A DNA stretch of 64,000 nt from an uncultured Roseobacter sp. (GTDB lineage Bacteria > Pseudomonadota > Alphaproteobacteria > Rhodobacterales > Rhodobacteraceae): NCBI GenBank assembly GCA_947501635.1, contig CANMWT010000003.1, forward strand, positions 1 through 64,000, in the 5' to 3' direction. Within the stretch, counting starts at the first letter, position 1. Every line of letters starts with the position of its first letter. A model generated the notes under the pieces. That model did no database searches and had not been told where the DNA came from. It was given only the letters and a program-made list of their open reading frames with translations. Of the stretch, positions 1 through 8,588 are shown one piece after another. The translations under genes and the position numbers were made by a program.

Positions 1-297
1 AATGGCCCGGAGTTCATTGCCGAGGCTGTCAGAAACTGGATTGCAGCCGTCGGGGCAAAGACCGCTTACATCGAGCCGGGATCGCCTTGGGAGAACGGAT
101 ACTGCGAAAGCTTCAATGCCCGGCTCCGCGATGAACTGCTCAACGGCGAGGTCTTTTACTCGCTACGCGAAGCACAGATCATCATCGAAAAATGGAGAAA
201 ACACTACAATACCAAACGACCCCACAGTGCATTGGGCTACCGCCCACCGGCTCCAGAAACCATCGTGCCGATGGCATCCAGGCCGATCATGCACTAA
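1..297 (+). CDS. IS3-family transposase (OrfB, DDE integrase), C-terminal part
   Basis: This open frame enters from the window edge and encodes about 98 residues of the C-terminal half of an IS3-family OrfB. It begins NGPEF, holds the motif [20 protein letters not shown] with the last catalytic Glu of the DDE triad, and continues to [13 protein letters not shown], the standard C-terminal block of these transposases. The enzyme would cut and join IS ends during transposition. The N-terminal part, OrfA and the left inverted repeat lie upstream of the window, so I cannot tell whether the element is intact. Confidence 0.9.
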   Translation, partial: NGPEFIAEAVRNWIAAVGAKTAYIEPGSPWENGYCESFNARLRDELLNGEVFYSLREAQIIIEKWRKHYNTKRPHSALGYRPPAPETIVPMASRPIMH

Positions 298-331
298 CAT
301 TCAAACTGGACCACTCAGGTGGGGCTGATCA
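1..331 (+). mobile_element. IS3-family insertion sequence, right end (left end outside window)
   Basis: The transposase 3' end is followed after its stop (295-297) by a short tail reading CTGGACCACTCAGGTGGGG and ending in TGATCA at about 331, which has the look of an IS3-family terminal inverted repeat. Directly beyond it the sequence becomes the interior of an unrelated recombinase gene on the other strand, which is why I place the element boundary here. The exact boundary and the target duplication cannot be fixed because the left end is not in the window. Confidence 0.75.
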
Positions 332-332
332 G

Positions 333-464
333 GCCCAGATACCGCGTGAACTCCCGCATCGCTCGCAGATACATCGTCTGCGTCTTGGACTGCAGTCCCT
401 TGATTCGCATGTCTTCGAGAAAACGCTGGCGCAGCGCAGGTACATATTGGTCCGCTATCGGAAC
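333..464 (-). pseudogene. Tyrosine recombinase (IS91-associated type), 5' fragment cut by the IS3 element
   Basis: Reading leftward from 464 there is an open frame, VPIADQYVPALRQRF followed by LEDMRIKGLQSKTQTMYLRA and REFTRYLG, which matches the N-terminal SAM-like core-binding region of XerC-like integrases found beside IS91 transposases. The frame runs straight into the IS3 end at about 331, so the catalytic domain is missing. An in-frame TGA at 471-473 lies just upstream and no good start codon follows the AGGAGG at 465-470, so the start also seems damaged. Fragment identity is inferred from sequence feel, not a search. Confidence 0.6.
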
Positions 465-667
465 CTCCTGTCATCAGATTGAGAAGGTCCCAATCGTCAG
501 ACAGACGCGCCCAACTACAAAATCGCAGCGCCCCAATCAGAGCACAGCACCCGCCACAGGCACCAATACCGCGAGAGCGGTTTCGTCCTAGTTCGCATGT
601 GAGACATACGAAACTGGCACAGCGAAAGTCCGTTTCCAATTAAGCGTATTTTGCCTGTTTTGAACGA

Positions 668-706
668 CCGCTTTTGGGAAATAATGCTGTAATGCTGCGA
701 CAGGCC
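668..706 (+). repeat. Imperfect direct repeat, copy A
   Basis: Copy A of a unit beginning CCGCTTTTGGGAAAT; the partner is at 841-874, about 170 bases downstream in the same orientation. Function unknown; both lie in the gene-free stretch left of the integrase. Confidence 0.55.
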
Positions 707-840
707 CCGAGACTTGGCCGCCCAGCAATGGTCGATTTCTCTGCACGTGCGACAGGCAGAAAAGTCCGCAACTGAGACATTGGGTCTTTCGGCAGCGAAC
801 GTCCGGTTTGGATTTCGGCCATTTTGACAGCTTTCGATGT

Positions 841-874
841 CCGCTTTTGGGAAATGTGCTGCAATGCCGCGGCC
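841..874 (+). repeat. Imperfect direct repeat, copy B
   Basis: Copy B shares the first 15 bases (CCGCTTTTGGGAAAT) with copy A at 668-706 and then a TGCTG(T/C)AATGC(T/C)GCG core with small gaps. Confidence 0.55.
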
Positions 875-963
875 TGCTCAGCTTAGCGTCAGTGCGCAGA
901 AGCAAATCTCGCTGCGTCAGAAACAGACTGCTTGTTGCCTGCGATTGCTGTCATGTCTTCGGC

Positions 964-2142
964 TTACTTAGAAATTGAAACCACGTTTTCTGCTCGTTCA
1001 GAGGCGCAAGCAAAATTCGACCACGCCGTCATCAATTCTCGGCGCTTATCAAACAGGTCGGAGCGCGCGTAGGCCGCCTCTGCCTTATCTTTGATGCCAT
1101 GGGCCAGTGCGGCTTCTATCACCTCGCGCGGAAAGCCGGTGGTTTCACCGGCCCAATCACGGAAGGTCGAACGGAAACCGTGCACTGTGATGTCTACCCG
1201 CTCCATGCGGCGCAGAACTGCGGTCATGCTCATATCAGAGATTGGCTTGCCCGGTTTGGCTTCACTTACAAAGATAAGTTTGTCGTCGTCGCGCTTTTCA
1301 CCAAGCAAACCAAGTGCCGCCGTCGAAAGCGGAACGCGATGTTCTTTGCCGGCTTTCATTCGGCTTGCAGGGATCGTCCAGATCCTCGCGTCCAGATCAA
1401 TCTCGGCCCATGTTGCGCCGCGTGTTTCGCCCGAGCGCGCAGCCGTCAAAATCGTAAAGCCGAGCGCCCGTGCTGCCACGCCCTCGCGGGATGCAAGATG
1501 CCTGATGAAGTCAGCGATCTCGGCATGGGGCAAGGCGGGATGGTGTTTGACCGCGCGCACTTTCGTGGGTTTGGGCAGAAGGTGATCCAGATGCCCACGC
1601 CAGCGGGCCGGATTTTCGCCGGTTCGGATACCCAACGCGGAAGCGTAATCAAGCACCGCTTCGATACGTTGCCGAACCCTGTTCGCCGTCTCAGGCTTAG
1701 CAGACCAGATTGGGGTGAGCACGGCCATCACGTCGGAAGTTTCGAGTTTGGCGACTTGCACCTGTCCGATTTTGGGAAAGGCATAGGCTTCCAGCGTCGA
1801 AGTCCATTGCGCGGCGTGCTTGGCATTCTTCCAGCCTGGTCGTTTGCCTTCGATCAATTCGAGCGCCGCGTCCTCGAAGGTTTTAGGCTTTGCCTGCTGC
1901 CGTTTCGCTATGGGGTCCTCGCCCTCCGCAATAAGGCGGCGCGCCTCAGACGCACGTTCCCTTGCCATGGCGAGGGTGACATCGGGATAGGCCCCTAGCC
2001 CGAGATCGCGCCGCCGCTTTTGCACCTGATAGCGCAGCACCCATGAGCGTGCCCCGGAAGGTTTGACATAGAGGAAAAGCCCGCGCCCGTCGCCATGGCG
2101 TCCGGGGCCTGCTGTTTTCACTTTCTGTGCGCTCAGAGCCAT
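964..2142 (-). CDS. P4-type tyrosine site-specific integrase
   Basis: A full-length (392 residue) phage/island integrase. The N-terminal part (about 1-85) is the DUF4102-type arm-binding domain with GLFLYVKPSGARSW; a core-binding domain follows (about 88-185), then the catalytic domain. The tyrosine recombinase residues are visible: Arg236 in TAARSGE, His321 and Arg324 in HGFR, His348 in ALAHG and the nucleophile Tyr358 in AYARSD. It would integrate or excise an island at a specific site, usually a tRNA 3' end. The gene is flanked by IS and integrase debris and no other island genes are evident, so it is probably the last intact gene of a decayed island. A TGTTCCCAC-rich start region precedes it. 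Confidence 0.93.
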   Translation of the reverse strand: MALSAQKVKTAGPGRHGDGRGLFLYVKPSGARSWVLRYQVQKRRRDLGLGAYPDVTLAMARERASEARRLIAEGEDPIAKRQQAKPKTFEDAALELIEGKRPGWKNAKHAAQWTSTLEAYAFPKIGQVQVAKLETSDVMAVLTPIWSAKPETANRVRQRIEAVLDYASALGIRTGENPARWRGHLDHLLPKPTKVRAVKHHPALPHAEIADFIRHLASREGVAARALGFTILTAARSGETRGATWAEIDLDARIWTIPASRMKAGKEHRVPLSTAALGLLGEKRDDDKLIFVSEAKPGKPISDMSMTAVLRRMERVDITVHGFRSTFRDWAGETTGFPREVIEAALAHGIKDKAEAAYARSDLFDKRRELMTAWSNFACASERAENVVSISK

Positions 2143-2435
2143 ACCGTTCCCACATTTGTTCCCACACTTTAAACTGAGTTAGGATGAACGAGCGCGAACA
2201 TCAATGAGAAGGCATGAATTTAGACCTCTGATATATATAAACAAATGTGTTCTCACCCGAACTCACATGAACACCGAAAAACAACAGTTATACGGACTTC
2301 GTCTCCGCCACCTTACCTCAGTTGAGCATGTAACCCCTTCATAACATTAAGGTATGCTCCGAGGGACCAGAGGAAAACCCAAGCAAATAGCGCAGGTGTC
2401 ACACATAGGAATGACACTATGGCGCAAAAAACTCG
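2143..2435. other. Non-coding stretch with a possible attachment-site core
   Basis: About 290 bases without a recognisable gene between the intact integrase and the integrase remnant. It is AT-richer than its surroundings (for example TATATATAAAC around 2232). At 2302-2312 the string TCTCCGCCACC resembles the 3' end of class II tRNA genes (tRNA-Ser), a frequent crossover core for this integrase type. There is no tRNA upstream of it here, so it could only be one half of an att pair. Confidence 0.3.
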
Positions 2436-2681
2436 CTACACGGCCAGGAACGCGGCCCAGTGGTCCGGCTTGATGAACTTGCGGGCCGTTTCCCCGAGCC
2501 GCCGAAGGCCCCCCGTCAAGAGCGGAACGCAGTGGCCTTTGGCTGCTTTCATGCGCTCTGCCGGGATCGTCGAGAGCTTCGCGCCAAGGTCAACTTCGAG
2601 CCAAACTGCGCCGCGTGTTTTACCCGAGCGCATCTTTTTTGCATCTGTTCCGAAGCAGGTTGCTGATTTTTCAGCTTTCAC
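2436..2681 (-). pseudogene. Remnant of a second P4-type integrase
   Basis: Within this leftward frame, residues 17 to about 65 (MRSGKTRGAVWLEVDLGAKL, then STIPAERMKAAKGHCVPL and LRRLGE) line up with residues 235-281 of the intact integrase at 964-2142, covering the first catalytic Arg and the following strand-loop region. Nothing before or after matches, so both ends are lost. It shows that at least two related integrases have entered the same place. Confidence 0.8.
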
Positions 2682-2759
2682 CTATAGCGAGAGGCGCAAA
2701 GATATACCTGTGTCTTCGCCATTTTGCCTGCAAATAGTCTTACTGACGGGGTCAGATAC

Positions 2760-3878
2760 ATGCTTTCCATTCGACGTTCCCGAACGGCTTTGATTGCCGC
2801 CATGCTTGGCGTTTCTGCGCTGGCGGCCTGTGCGCCCGCGCCTGAATTGATTGGTGTCGACAACCCTGAGATACCGGTGGACTCCGTAGCCGAAGCGACA
2901 ACACTGCCTGTATTCCTTGCAACGACACGTCAGCAGACAGAAACCGTGGGCGCATTCTTTTCCGAGGCGCGCGCGCCCGAGCTTGGACTGGCGTCGGTCC
3001 TGGTCTCTATCCCGCCCACGCACGAGGTCGGCCAGCTTGAGCGACCAGAGCGTTTACCCCCCGATCCCAGAACCGAATTTGCTGTGGTAGAGCCCAAAGT
3101 CTACGCGACAGACCAAGCCTTTGTGAGTGCGGTCGATGGCGAGTTGCGCAAGCTTCCTGCGGGCAAGCGCGAGGTCCTGCTTTTTGTTCATGGGTACAAC
3201 AACACAACCAGCGATGCGGTCTTGCGCCTTGCCCAGTTCGTGCATGACACCAACTTTGAAGGGGTGCCGGTTTTGCTGGACTGGGCTTCTGCCGGCCAGT
3301 TAACCCGCTATGTGTATGATTTGAACAGTGCGTTGATTGCACGCGGCAGCATTCCGAAGATCAGTAATTTGATGAACCGCACAATTGCCGAGAAATACAC
3401 GATTTTTGCCCACTCGATGGGTGGGTTCCTGACCATGGAAGCGATCCTTGATCAATCTCAGAAAGGAACACTGGATCAGGCCGGTCGTATCGAAAGCGTC
3501 ATACTTGCCTCACCTGACATCGATTTTGATTTGTTCAAGACGCAGTTGAATGAAATCGGCGAGCTGCCTGACAGGTTTTTTGTTTTGTTGTCCAAAGATG
3601 ACGGGGCGCTGAACTTCTCGCAAAAACTGGCCGGAGGCGTACCGCGTGTCGGTGCAGCCGACATTGACGCCTTGGCCGAACTTGGCGTTATCGCCATCGA
3701 CTTGTCCGAAATTGACGATTCAAGCTCTGGCAACCACACGAAATTTGCAGGCTCCCCGGAAGTGGTACAACTCATCGGTCAGGGCCTGAACAATACAAGC
3801 CGGTTTGATCGTCGCGCACGCGGCCGAGAATTGACTGACCTGCTGATTGGCTTGCCGATAACAGTGGCCTTCGACTAA
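2760..3878 (+). CDS. Alpha/beta hydrolase lipoprotein (DUF900-like)
   Basis: A 372-residue protein. The ATG at 2760 is chosen because it opens directly into a lipoprotein signal: positive MLSIRRSRT, hydrophobic core, lipobox LAAC, so it should be lipidated and exported. The body is an alpha/beta hydrolase of the DUF900 kind, with the oxyanion strand FVHGYNNTT near residue 150 and the nucleophile elbow AHSMGG near residue 220. The substrate is unknown. A rightward gene that faces the membrane hydrolase at 3901-5427 tail to tail with 22 bases between them. It immediately follows the mobile region, so its own promoter is likely in 2682-2759. Confidence 0.8.
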   Translation: MLSIRRSRTALIAAMLGVSALAACAPAPELIGVDNPEIPVDSVAEATTLPVFLATTRQQTETVGAFFSEARAPELGLASVLVSIPPTHEVGQLERPERLPPDPRTEFAVVEPKVYATDQAFVSAVDGELRKLPAGKREVLLFVHGYNNTTSDAVLRLAQFVHDTNFEGVPVLLDWASAGQLTRYVYDLNSALIARGSIPKISNLMNRTIAEKYTIFAHSMGGFLTMEAILDQSQKGTLDQAGRIESVILASPDIDFDLFKTQLNEIGELPDRFFVLLSKDDGALNFSQKLAGGVPRVGAADIDALAELGVIAIDLSEIDDSSSGNHTKFAGSPEVVQLIGQGLNNTSRFDRRARGRELTDLLIGLPITVAFD

Positions 3879-3900
3879 GAGCGGACTGGCCGTGCCGCGC

Positions 3901-5427
3901 TCACTGCAAGAAGAGATCGGACAAATCGATGGCACTGGCAAAAAGCGGAGTACTTGCAGCGATCGACCAGGCGAGGATGACTGCGGTGGCCACGCCAGCG
4001 GTTACTGGCCCCTGCCTTTTCGCGATCAGATGCCCCATGGTGCCGTACACCAGATAAAACAGCACCATCACCGGCAAAACCGTGAACAGCAGGCCCAGCT
4101 TTTGCGGAAAGATCACCATGCACGCGCTGAGCGCGGCAACCGGAACAGCCCGCGCCAGAAACCGCTGCCAAATCGCGGCGCGATAGACCAGCAACCGGTC
4201 GGCGAGCATAAACGGCAGGCACCCTGCGCATAGCAAGACCATCAACCACAGCCGCGGCCCAAGGGGCAAGAAAGCAGCGGCGTATCTGTCGAGCGCAACC
4301 GCAAATACCCCAAGACCCCAGATCAGCGCCAACACCACCCCGCGCCATTGCGGCCATTGCAGACGGCATCCGTAGCGCAGCAGCACCCCCAATGAAGCGA
4401 GCCCCCAGAGCGCAAAGAAGACAAACAGACTTCCAAACGCGGCAAGCCCGCCCAAAGAGCCCCCCAAAAAGACCGCCCCCGCGCAGGCCGGTAGAACAGG
4501 CACCCCGAGCGCAAGAAAGTAGTGACGCAGAGCAAGCGGTTCTTTTTCCGGCGCGCGCGCAGACAAGAGCCGGAACACCGGCGCGCTTAACAGGATCAGC
4601 CCCAACAGCAGCACCGCGATGTATGGACCGGGTGCAAAGGTCTGCCCCTTGTTCGGTTGGTCAAGGCCCTGCTGTAGCCACCTTCTGGTTTCTTCAAAGG
4701 TGGGAGTGGCGAACAGCACCGCGACATGCTCGGTTGCAGGCACGGAGACCGCGCGGCGCACGACGTCGCCGCGTATGACGGTCTGCCCTTCGACACCCTC
4801 GCCGCCCACCAGTGCCACGACATCCCGGCCAACCTTGCGCAGACGCGCTTCCCACGCGCCGGAAATCACCAGAAGCCGCTGTGGAAACGCGGCTGTCACA
4901 GCTTCGGAATACATCGAGATGGCGACAACAGACTGCGTCTGTTTGCGCGCCGCGGCGGCCCGGATGACGATATCCGTGGCCATGGAATGCCCCACAAAGG
5001 CAAGCCGGTCTGACGCGACACCTTCTGCCTCCAAAGCATTCAGCACACCCAGCGTCTGATCAACCAGCTGCTGGGTTGTTCCTTCGATGCGGGCGACATC
5101 CGGTGACAAAAGACCACCGTTTCTGCCGTGTCCTATGAAATCGAACGCGGCAACGGTAAATCCGGCGCGCGCCAGATCACGCGATATGTACTGCATCATC
5201 TGCAATGAGCCTGCAAAACCATGAGTGACCACAACCAGCGGTCCCGCCGCTTCTTGCGGCGCAGTATAGAGCGTGACCGCCCCCATGGTCGTCGACAGGG
5301 TGCGGGTCTCAACGGTTGCGCGCTCCAGCTCCAGTCGCAGAAAGCTCAGCCCCACAAGAGCAGCGATGCAGCCCCAGAAAAGCCCTTGCCGCAGGTTTCC
5401 AAAGCGATGCAGCCTCTTCTCGTCCAC
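3901..5427 (-). CDS. Polytopic membrane protein with alpha/beta hydrolase domain
   Basis: A 508-residue protein. One N-terminal membrane segment (GLFWGCIAALVGLSFL) is followed by an alpha/beta hydrolase domain with VVTHGFAGS (oxyanion region), DFIGHGRNGG and the nucleophile elbow GHSMAT; the elbow is GHSMA rather than the classic GxSxG. The C-terminal half, from about residue 265, has many hydrophobic segments (for example YIAVLLLGLILLSAPVFRLL), suggesting eight or so membrane spans. The hydrolase part should face the periplasm or cytoplasm depending on topology, which I cannot determine. Substrate unknown. It is transcribed away from the small membrane protein at 5519. Confidence 0.75.
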   Translation of the reverse strand: MDEKRLHRFGNLRQGLFWGCIAALVGLSFLRLELERATVETRTLSTTMGAVTLYTAPQEAAGPLVVVTHGFAGSLQMMQYISRDLARAGFTVAAFDFIGHGRNGGLLSPDVARIEGTTQQLVDQTLGVLNALEAEGVASDRLAFVGHSMATDIVIRAAAARKQTQSVVAISMYSEAVTAAFPQRLLVISGAWEARLRKVGRDVVALVGGEGVEGQTVIRGDVVRRAVSVPATEHVAVLFATPTFEETRRWLQQGLDQPNKGQTFAPGPYIAVLLLGLILLSAPVFRLLSARAPEKEPLALRHYFLALGVPVLPACAGAVFLGGSLGGLAAFGSLFVFFALWGLASLGVLLRYGCRLQWPQWRGVVLALIWGLGVFAVALDRYAAAFLPLGPRLWLMVLLCAGCLPFMLADRLLVYRAAIWQRFLARAVPVAALSACMVIFPQKLGLLFTVLPVMVLFYLVYGTMGHLIAKRQGPVTAGVATAVILAWSIAASTPLFASAIDLSDLFLQ

Positions 5428-5518
5428 AGGCTACACTCCGCGCAGGCGATCATGACAGGGTGACGCTGAAGGGTCGACGCGCCCTGCTATGCGCACTAGG
5501 TACCCGCGGGGAGAATTT

Positions 5519-6232
5519 ATGTTCATCGTCAGCCCTTCAACTCTTCTGAACGCCAGAGCGCTGGAAACGCGCAGCGTGCCAAAACGTATGATAGGGCGAA
5601 TTTCGCTCTTTCCACGCAAGGGAGCGCGCTGGCGTGTTGTTTTACGCCTGATCTTCGAAGTTCAGGTTCTGCGCTTTCTGGCAGCACTTTTGCCCTTTGT
5701 CATCGCCATGTTCATCTGGCCCGATCTGGCACTGCCGATTTCCCAAGCGCCCATTCCAATGCTGTTTTTGATCTTTTTTGTAGAGACACGGGTTTTCAAC
5801 ATGCCCAAAGAGAAACGCAAATCACTTATCTCGGACGCAGAGATGGACCGCGTACTGGATGCCTTTTCGTTCAACGCGCGCAAGGTGTTGACCCGTATCG
5901 CCGCGCGACAAAACCTGACCAGTGGCACGTTGCACCTTGTGGCAGAACAATCCGAGCTTGGCCGCGTGCCAGTTCTGACGCTGGTCTCTGTGCAGATGGC
6001 GGGGAAAGACCCACATGTGCTTGACTTGGATGACAAGGACCGCGCGGATATCGAAACGGGGCTTTTTGACGATGATTTCACGGAAGAGCGTCTGCATCTT
6101 GTGACCCTGCGCGAAGGCCAGAACCTGCGTAGCGTCACGATCGAAGCCAGTGAGATTTCAGCGCATGCAAGGATGGCCGCACTGATGGACTACGCACAAC
6201 GCACTCCCGAAACACAAAAGGTCGCCTTATGA
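5519..6232 (+). CDS. Two-TM membrane protein upstream of the MoxR/VWA pair
   Basis: Unrecognised protein of 237 residues. The ATG at 5519 is preferred because GGGGAGA lies just upstream; an in-frame ATG at 5489 would add ten residues. Two adjacent hydrophobic segments are visible (residues about 51-68 and 75-90), followed by a soluble, acidic C-terminal domain of about 145 residues without a motif I can name. Its last codons overlap the ATG of the AAA+ ATPase gene (ATGA), so the three genes 5519-8575 are almost surely one operon, and this protein may anchor or regulate the ATPase/VWA pair at the membrane. Confidence 0.7.
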   Translation: MFIVSPSTLLNARALETRSVPKRMIGRISLFPRKGARWRVVLRLIFEVQVLRFLAALLPFVIAMFIWPDLALPISQAPIPMLFLIFFVETRVFNMPKEKRKSLISDAEMDRVLDAFSFNARKVLTRIAARQNLTSGTLHLVAEQSELGRVPVLTLVSVQMAGKDPHVLDLDDKDRADIETGLFDDDFTEERLHLVTLREGQNLRSVTIEASEISAHARMAALMDYAQRTPETQKVAL

Positions 6233-7347
6233 GCCTAAACGCATCACGGCTTTCGGCGGGCGATACACTTGCTCTGTTGCGCAACGGATGGTCCGCGCAA
6301 TCGGATGGAAAGCTCACGGCGACTTGGATGCTGCACGGCCGACCGGGTGTCGGCAAATCGCAGATCGTCCAGCAACTGGCGGATGAGATCGGTGCAAGGC
6401 TCTTTGATCTGAGGCTTACAACCATTGAACCGCAGGACCTGCGCGGGCTTCCCTACTACGATCACGATGCACGCAAAACCGTCTGGTACCGGCCGGAAGA
6501 CTTGCCCGATGATCCGACCCGGCCCGCCATCCTTTTTCTGGATGAGCTGACGGCGGCATCCCAGTACTTGCAACCGACCGTCTATGGACTTTTGCAGGAA
6601 AGGCGCGTGGGCCAGCACAAACTGCCTGACGGTGTGATGATTATTGCTGCGGGCAATACCGTGGAAGACGGAGCGGTGGCTTATGAAATGGGCACGGCGC
6701 TGTCTGACCGACTTGTGCATGTATATGTCCAAGCGGATGCGGATGACTGGTTGGAAAACTACGCGGCCCCCAAAGGTCTGGCACCGGCTGTATGCGCCTT
6801 TTTGCGCGGACGGCCCGATCTTTTGGACACCACAGAAGAGGCCCTGCGCCGCGGCGATGTGATCGCCTGCACACCAAGGGCGTGGGAACGCGCAAGCACC
6901 ATTCTCAAGGCCATCCCTGAGCGAAAGGCGCGCATGGCCATGCTTTCGGGCACCATCGGGGAGGCTGTCGCTGCCGAATTTGCTGTCGTCGCAGAAGAAG
7001 TTGAGGCGCTTGTACATGTCGAAGACTTGCTCAAAGCCTCCGCCTCGGAACGCTTTGCGCGATTTCCCAACACCCTTTATGGCTTGAACGCTGTAGTCTT
7101 TGCTTTGGTGGGCGCCGTCACATCAGACAGCCTGCCTGCTGTCATCGACACGTTGGAACAGATCGGCCGCATTGCAAGCCACTCTGACGATCCCGCGTTT
7201 GCACAACTGCCCCTAACCGAACTTTGTGCCTTTGGCTTTGAAATGCTGTTGACCAAGGCACTCAAGGAAGGGTGGCAGGACAGCTTCATCGCGTCCCCGG
7301 CCTATGCGCGCTATGCCGCAACCCGTCGCGAGCAAGGACTTGACTGA
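6229..7347 (+). CDS. MoxR-type AAA+ ATPase
   Basis: A 372-residue AAA+ protein. Walker A is HGRPGVGKSQ (residues 36-45), Walker B is ILFLDE (101-106) and a sensor-1-like AAGN follows. The family works as a chaperone-like ATPase on partner proteins that carry VWA domains, and the very next gene encodes such a partner, overlapping this one. It starts with ATG in a 4-base overlap with the membrane protein gene. This family is typically annotated as an ATPase associated with metalloprotein or complex maturation; the client here is unknown. Confidence 0.85.
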   Translation: MSLNASRLSAGDTLALLRNGWSAQSDGKLTATWMLHGRPGVGKSQIVQQLADEIGARLFDLRLTTIEPQDLRGLPYYDHDARKTVWYRPEDLPDDPTRPAILFLDELTAASQYLQPTVYGLLQERRVGQHKLPDGVMIIAAGNTVEDGAVAYEMGTALSDRLVHVYVQADADDWLENYAAPKGLAPAVCAFLRGRPDLLDTTEEALRRGDVIACTPRAWERASTILKAIPERKARMAMLSGTIGEAVAAEFAVVAEEVEALVHVEDLLKASASERFARFPNTLYGLNAVVFALVGAVTSDSLPAVIDTLEQIGRIASHSDDPAFAQLPLTELCAFGFEMLLTKALKEGWQDSFIASPAYARYAATRREQGLD

Positions 7348-8575
7348 GCGGCCGGTGGCACGCTCGGCACGGGCGGCTCATGCACTGGCCCATATGCCAG
7401 AGCGCGATCCGGCGCTGGCAAGCCTCGCACTATGGTGCGCCATGCGCGACAGCAGCGGGTCGGCAACCTATACGTCCAATGACGTTATCCACATCGGCAC
7501 ATCCTTTGAAACCCTGCCCCTGCGCGAACAAATTGGCCTCTTGGGTCACCATGTGCTGCATATCGCCTTGCGGCACGAGTTCCGCATGCAGTCGATGCAG
7601 CAACGCTTCGGAGCTGCTTTCGACCGTATTGCCCATAACTTGAGTGCCGACGCAATAATCAACGAATGCCTGAACCGGGGCGGTCATGCCTTGCCGCGAC
7701 CGGCGGTCACGCTGACGGACCTACTGGACAAAATGGGCATCGATGACGCGGATCCCGCGCAACACCCGCTGGAACGATGGGATGTTGACCGCCTCTATAT
7801 GCAGTTGCGTGAGGCGGCGCGGCACCATGCGTTGACCACCTACTATAGCACCACAGAGTTTTTGGCGGATGTTTTCCCGCTTGACGCCCCGCTCCGGACA
7901 GATCGTGATGCGAACATGTGGCAGGCGCATCTTTTGCGCGCGTCGCGTGCGGGTGGCGCATCCGGGCGTGGCATTGGCACGGCCCTGATGCATCTGGGCG
8001 ATGCAGCCATCAGCCAGACGCCGTGGGAAAACCGCCTGCGCCGGTTGCTGGGCAAAGCACTGAGCCACACGCCGCAACGCACCTATCGTCGCCCACGGTC
8101 CGCCTGGATTGCCGCCGAAGCGGAGGCGCGCCGTCATAAGGGCCCCCAGCCTGTATTCGAACCTGCACTGCAACGCCGGGGCCTGCGTCCCAGACTGGTC
8201 GTGGCCGTTGACACCTCAGGTTCCGTCGATCGTGACATCCTTGCGCTGTTTGCAGGCGAAGTCATCGGCATCACGAACAAAAGCGACGCGGAAACGCACC
8301 TTTTGTGCTTTGATGAAGACGTTTTCGCACAGCAGAAAATTTCCGCGCTAAATGCGCGCGCCACCTTCAGAAACCTGCCGATGCGGCGCGAGGGGGGAAC
8401 CTCATTTGTCGATGTCTTGCAAAAGGCGGATGCGCTCGGGCCATCTTTGATTGTGGTTCTGACTGACCTGATGGGGGCCTTTGGCACGCCGCCGAAGGCC
8501 CCGGTTCTATGGGCCACGCCACACACAGCAAGCATCACCCCACCTTTTGGAGAGGTTCTGGAAATGGTACGCTAG
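7304..8575 (+). CDS. VWA-like domain protein with DUF2201 N-terminal metallopeptidase-like domain
   Basis: A 423-residue partner of the MoxR ATPase. The N-terminal half is DUF2201-like, with LLGHHVLHIALRH near residues 80-92, an HxxxH-type helix resembling a zinc peptidase. The C-terminal half is a VWA-type fold with the MIDAS motif VAVDTSGSVDRD near residue 302. The start at 7304 overlaps the ATPase by 44 bases; ATG at 7313 or GTG at 7355 are alternatives and none has a strong ribosome binding site. MoxR plus VWA pairs remodel or insert cofactors into target complexes; the target here is not evident. Confidence 0.8.
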   Translation: MRAMPQPVASKDLTERPVARSARAAHALAHMPERDPALASLALWCAMRDSSGSATYTSNDVIHIGTSFETLPLREQIGLLGHHVLHIALRHEFRMQSMQQRFGAAFDRIAHNLSADAIINECLNRGGHALPRPAVTLTDLLDKMGIDDADPAQHPLERWDVDRLYMQLREAARHHALTTYYSTTEFLADVFPLDAPLRTDRDANMWQAHLLRASRAGGASGRGIGTALMHLGDAAISQTPWENRLRRLLGKALSHTPQRTYRRPRSAWIAAEAEARRHKGPQPVFEPALQRRGLRPRLVVAVDTSGSVDRDILALFAGEVIGITNKSDAETHLLCFDEDVFAQQKISALNARATFRNLPMRREGGTSFVDVLQKADALGPSLIVVLTDLMGAFGTPPKAPVLWATPHTASITPPFGEVLEMVR

Positions 8576-8588
8576 GCCCGCCTGCCAG

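Larger units (their letters stand above)
482..963. other. Gene-free stretch with imperfect direct repeats
   Basis: No credible gene is visible: the open frames here are short, without ribosome binding sites or recognisable proteins. Two imperfect direct copies of a roughly 35-39 base unit lie at 668-706 and 841-874, sharing CCGCTTTTGGGAAAT exactly and then diverging slightly (ATGCTGTAATGCTGCGACAGG against GTGCTGCAATGCCGCGGCC). The stretch is probably residue of earlier insertions next to the integrase. Confidence 0.5.

Noticed and set aside
1099-1998. Long rightward open frame (299 codons) opposite the integrase
   Set aside because: It is the antisense shadow of the intact integrase, with no ribosome binding site or recognisable protein.
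2302-2312. A tRNA or tmRNA gene
   Set aside because: Only a tRNA 3'-end-like string is present; no acceptor partner, D arm or anticodon arm precedes it.
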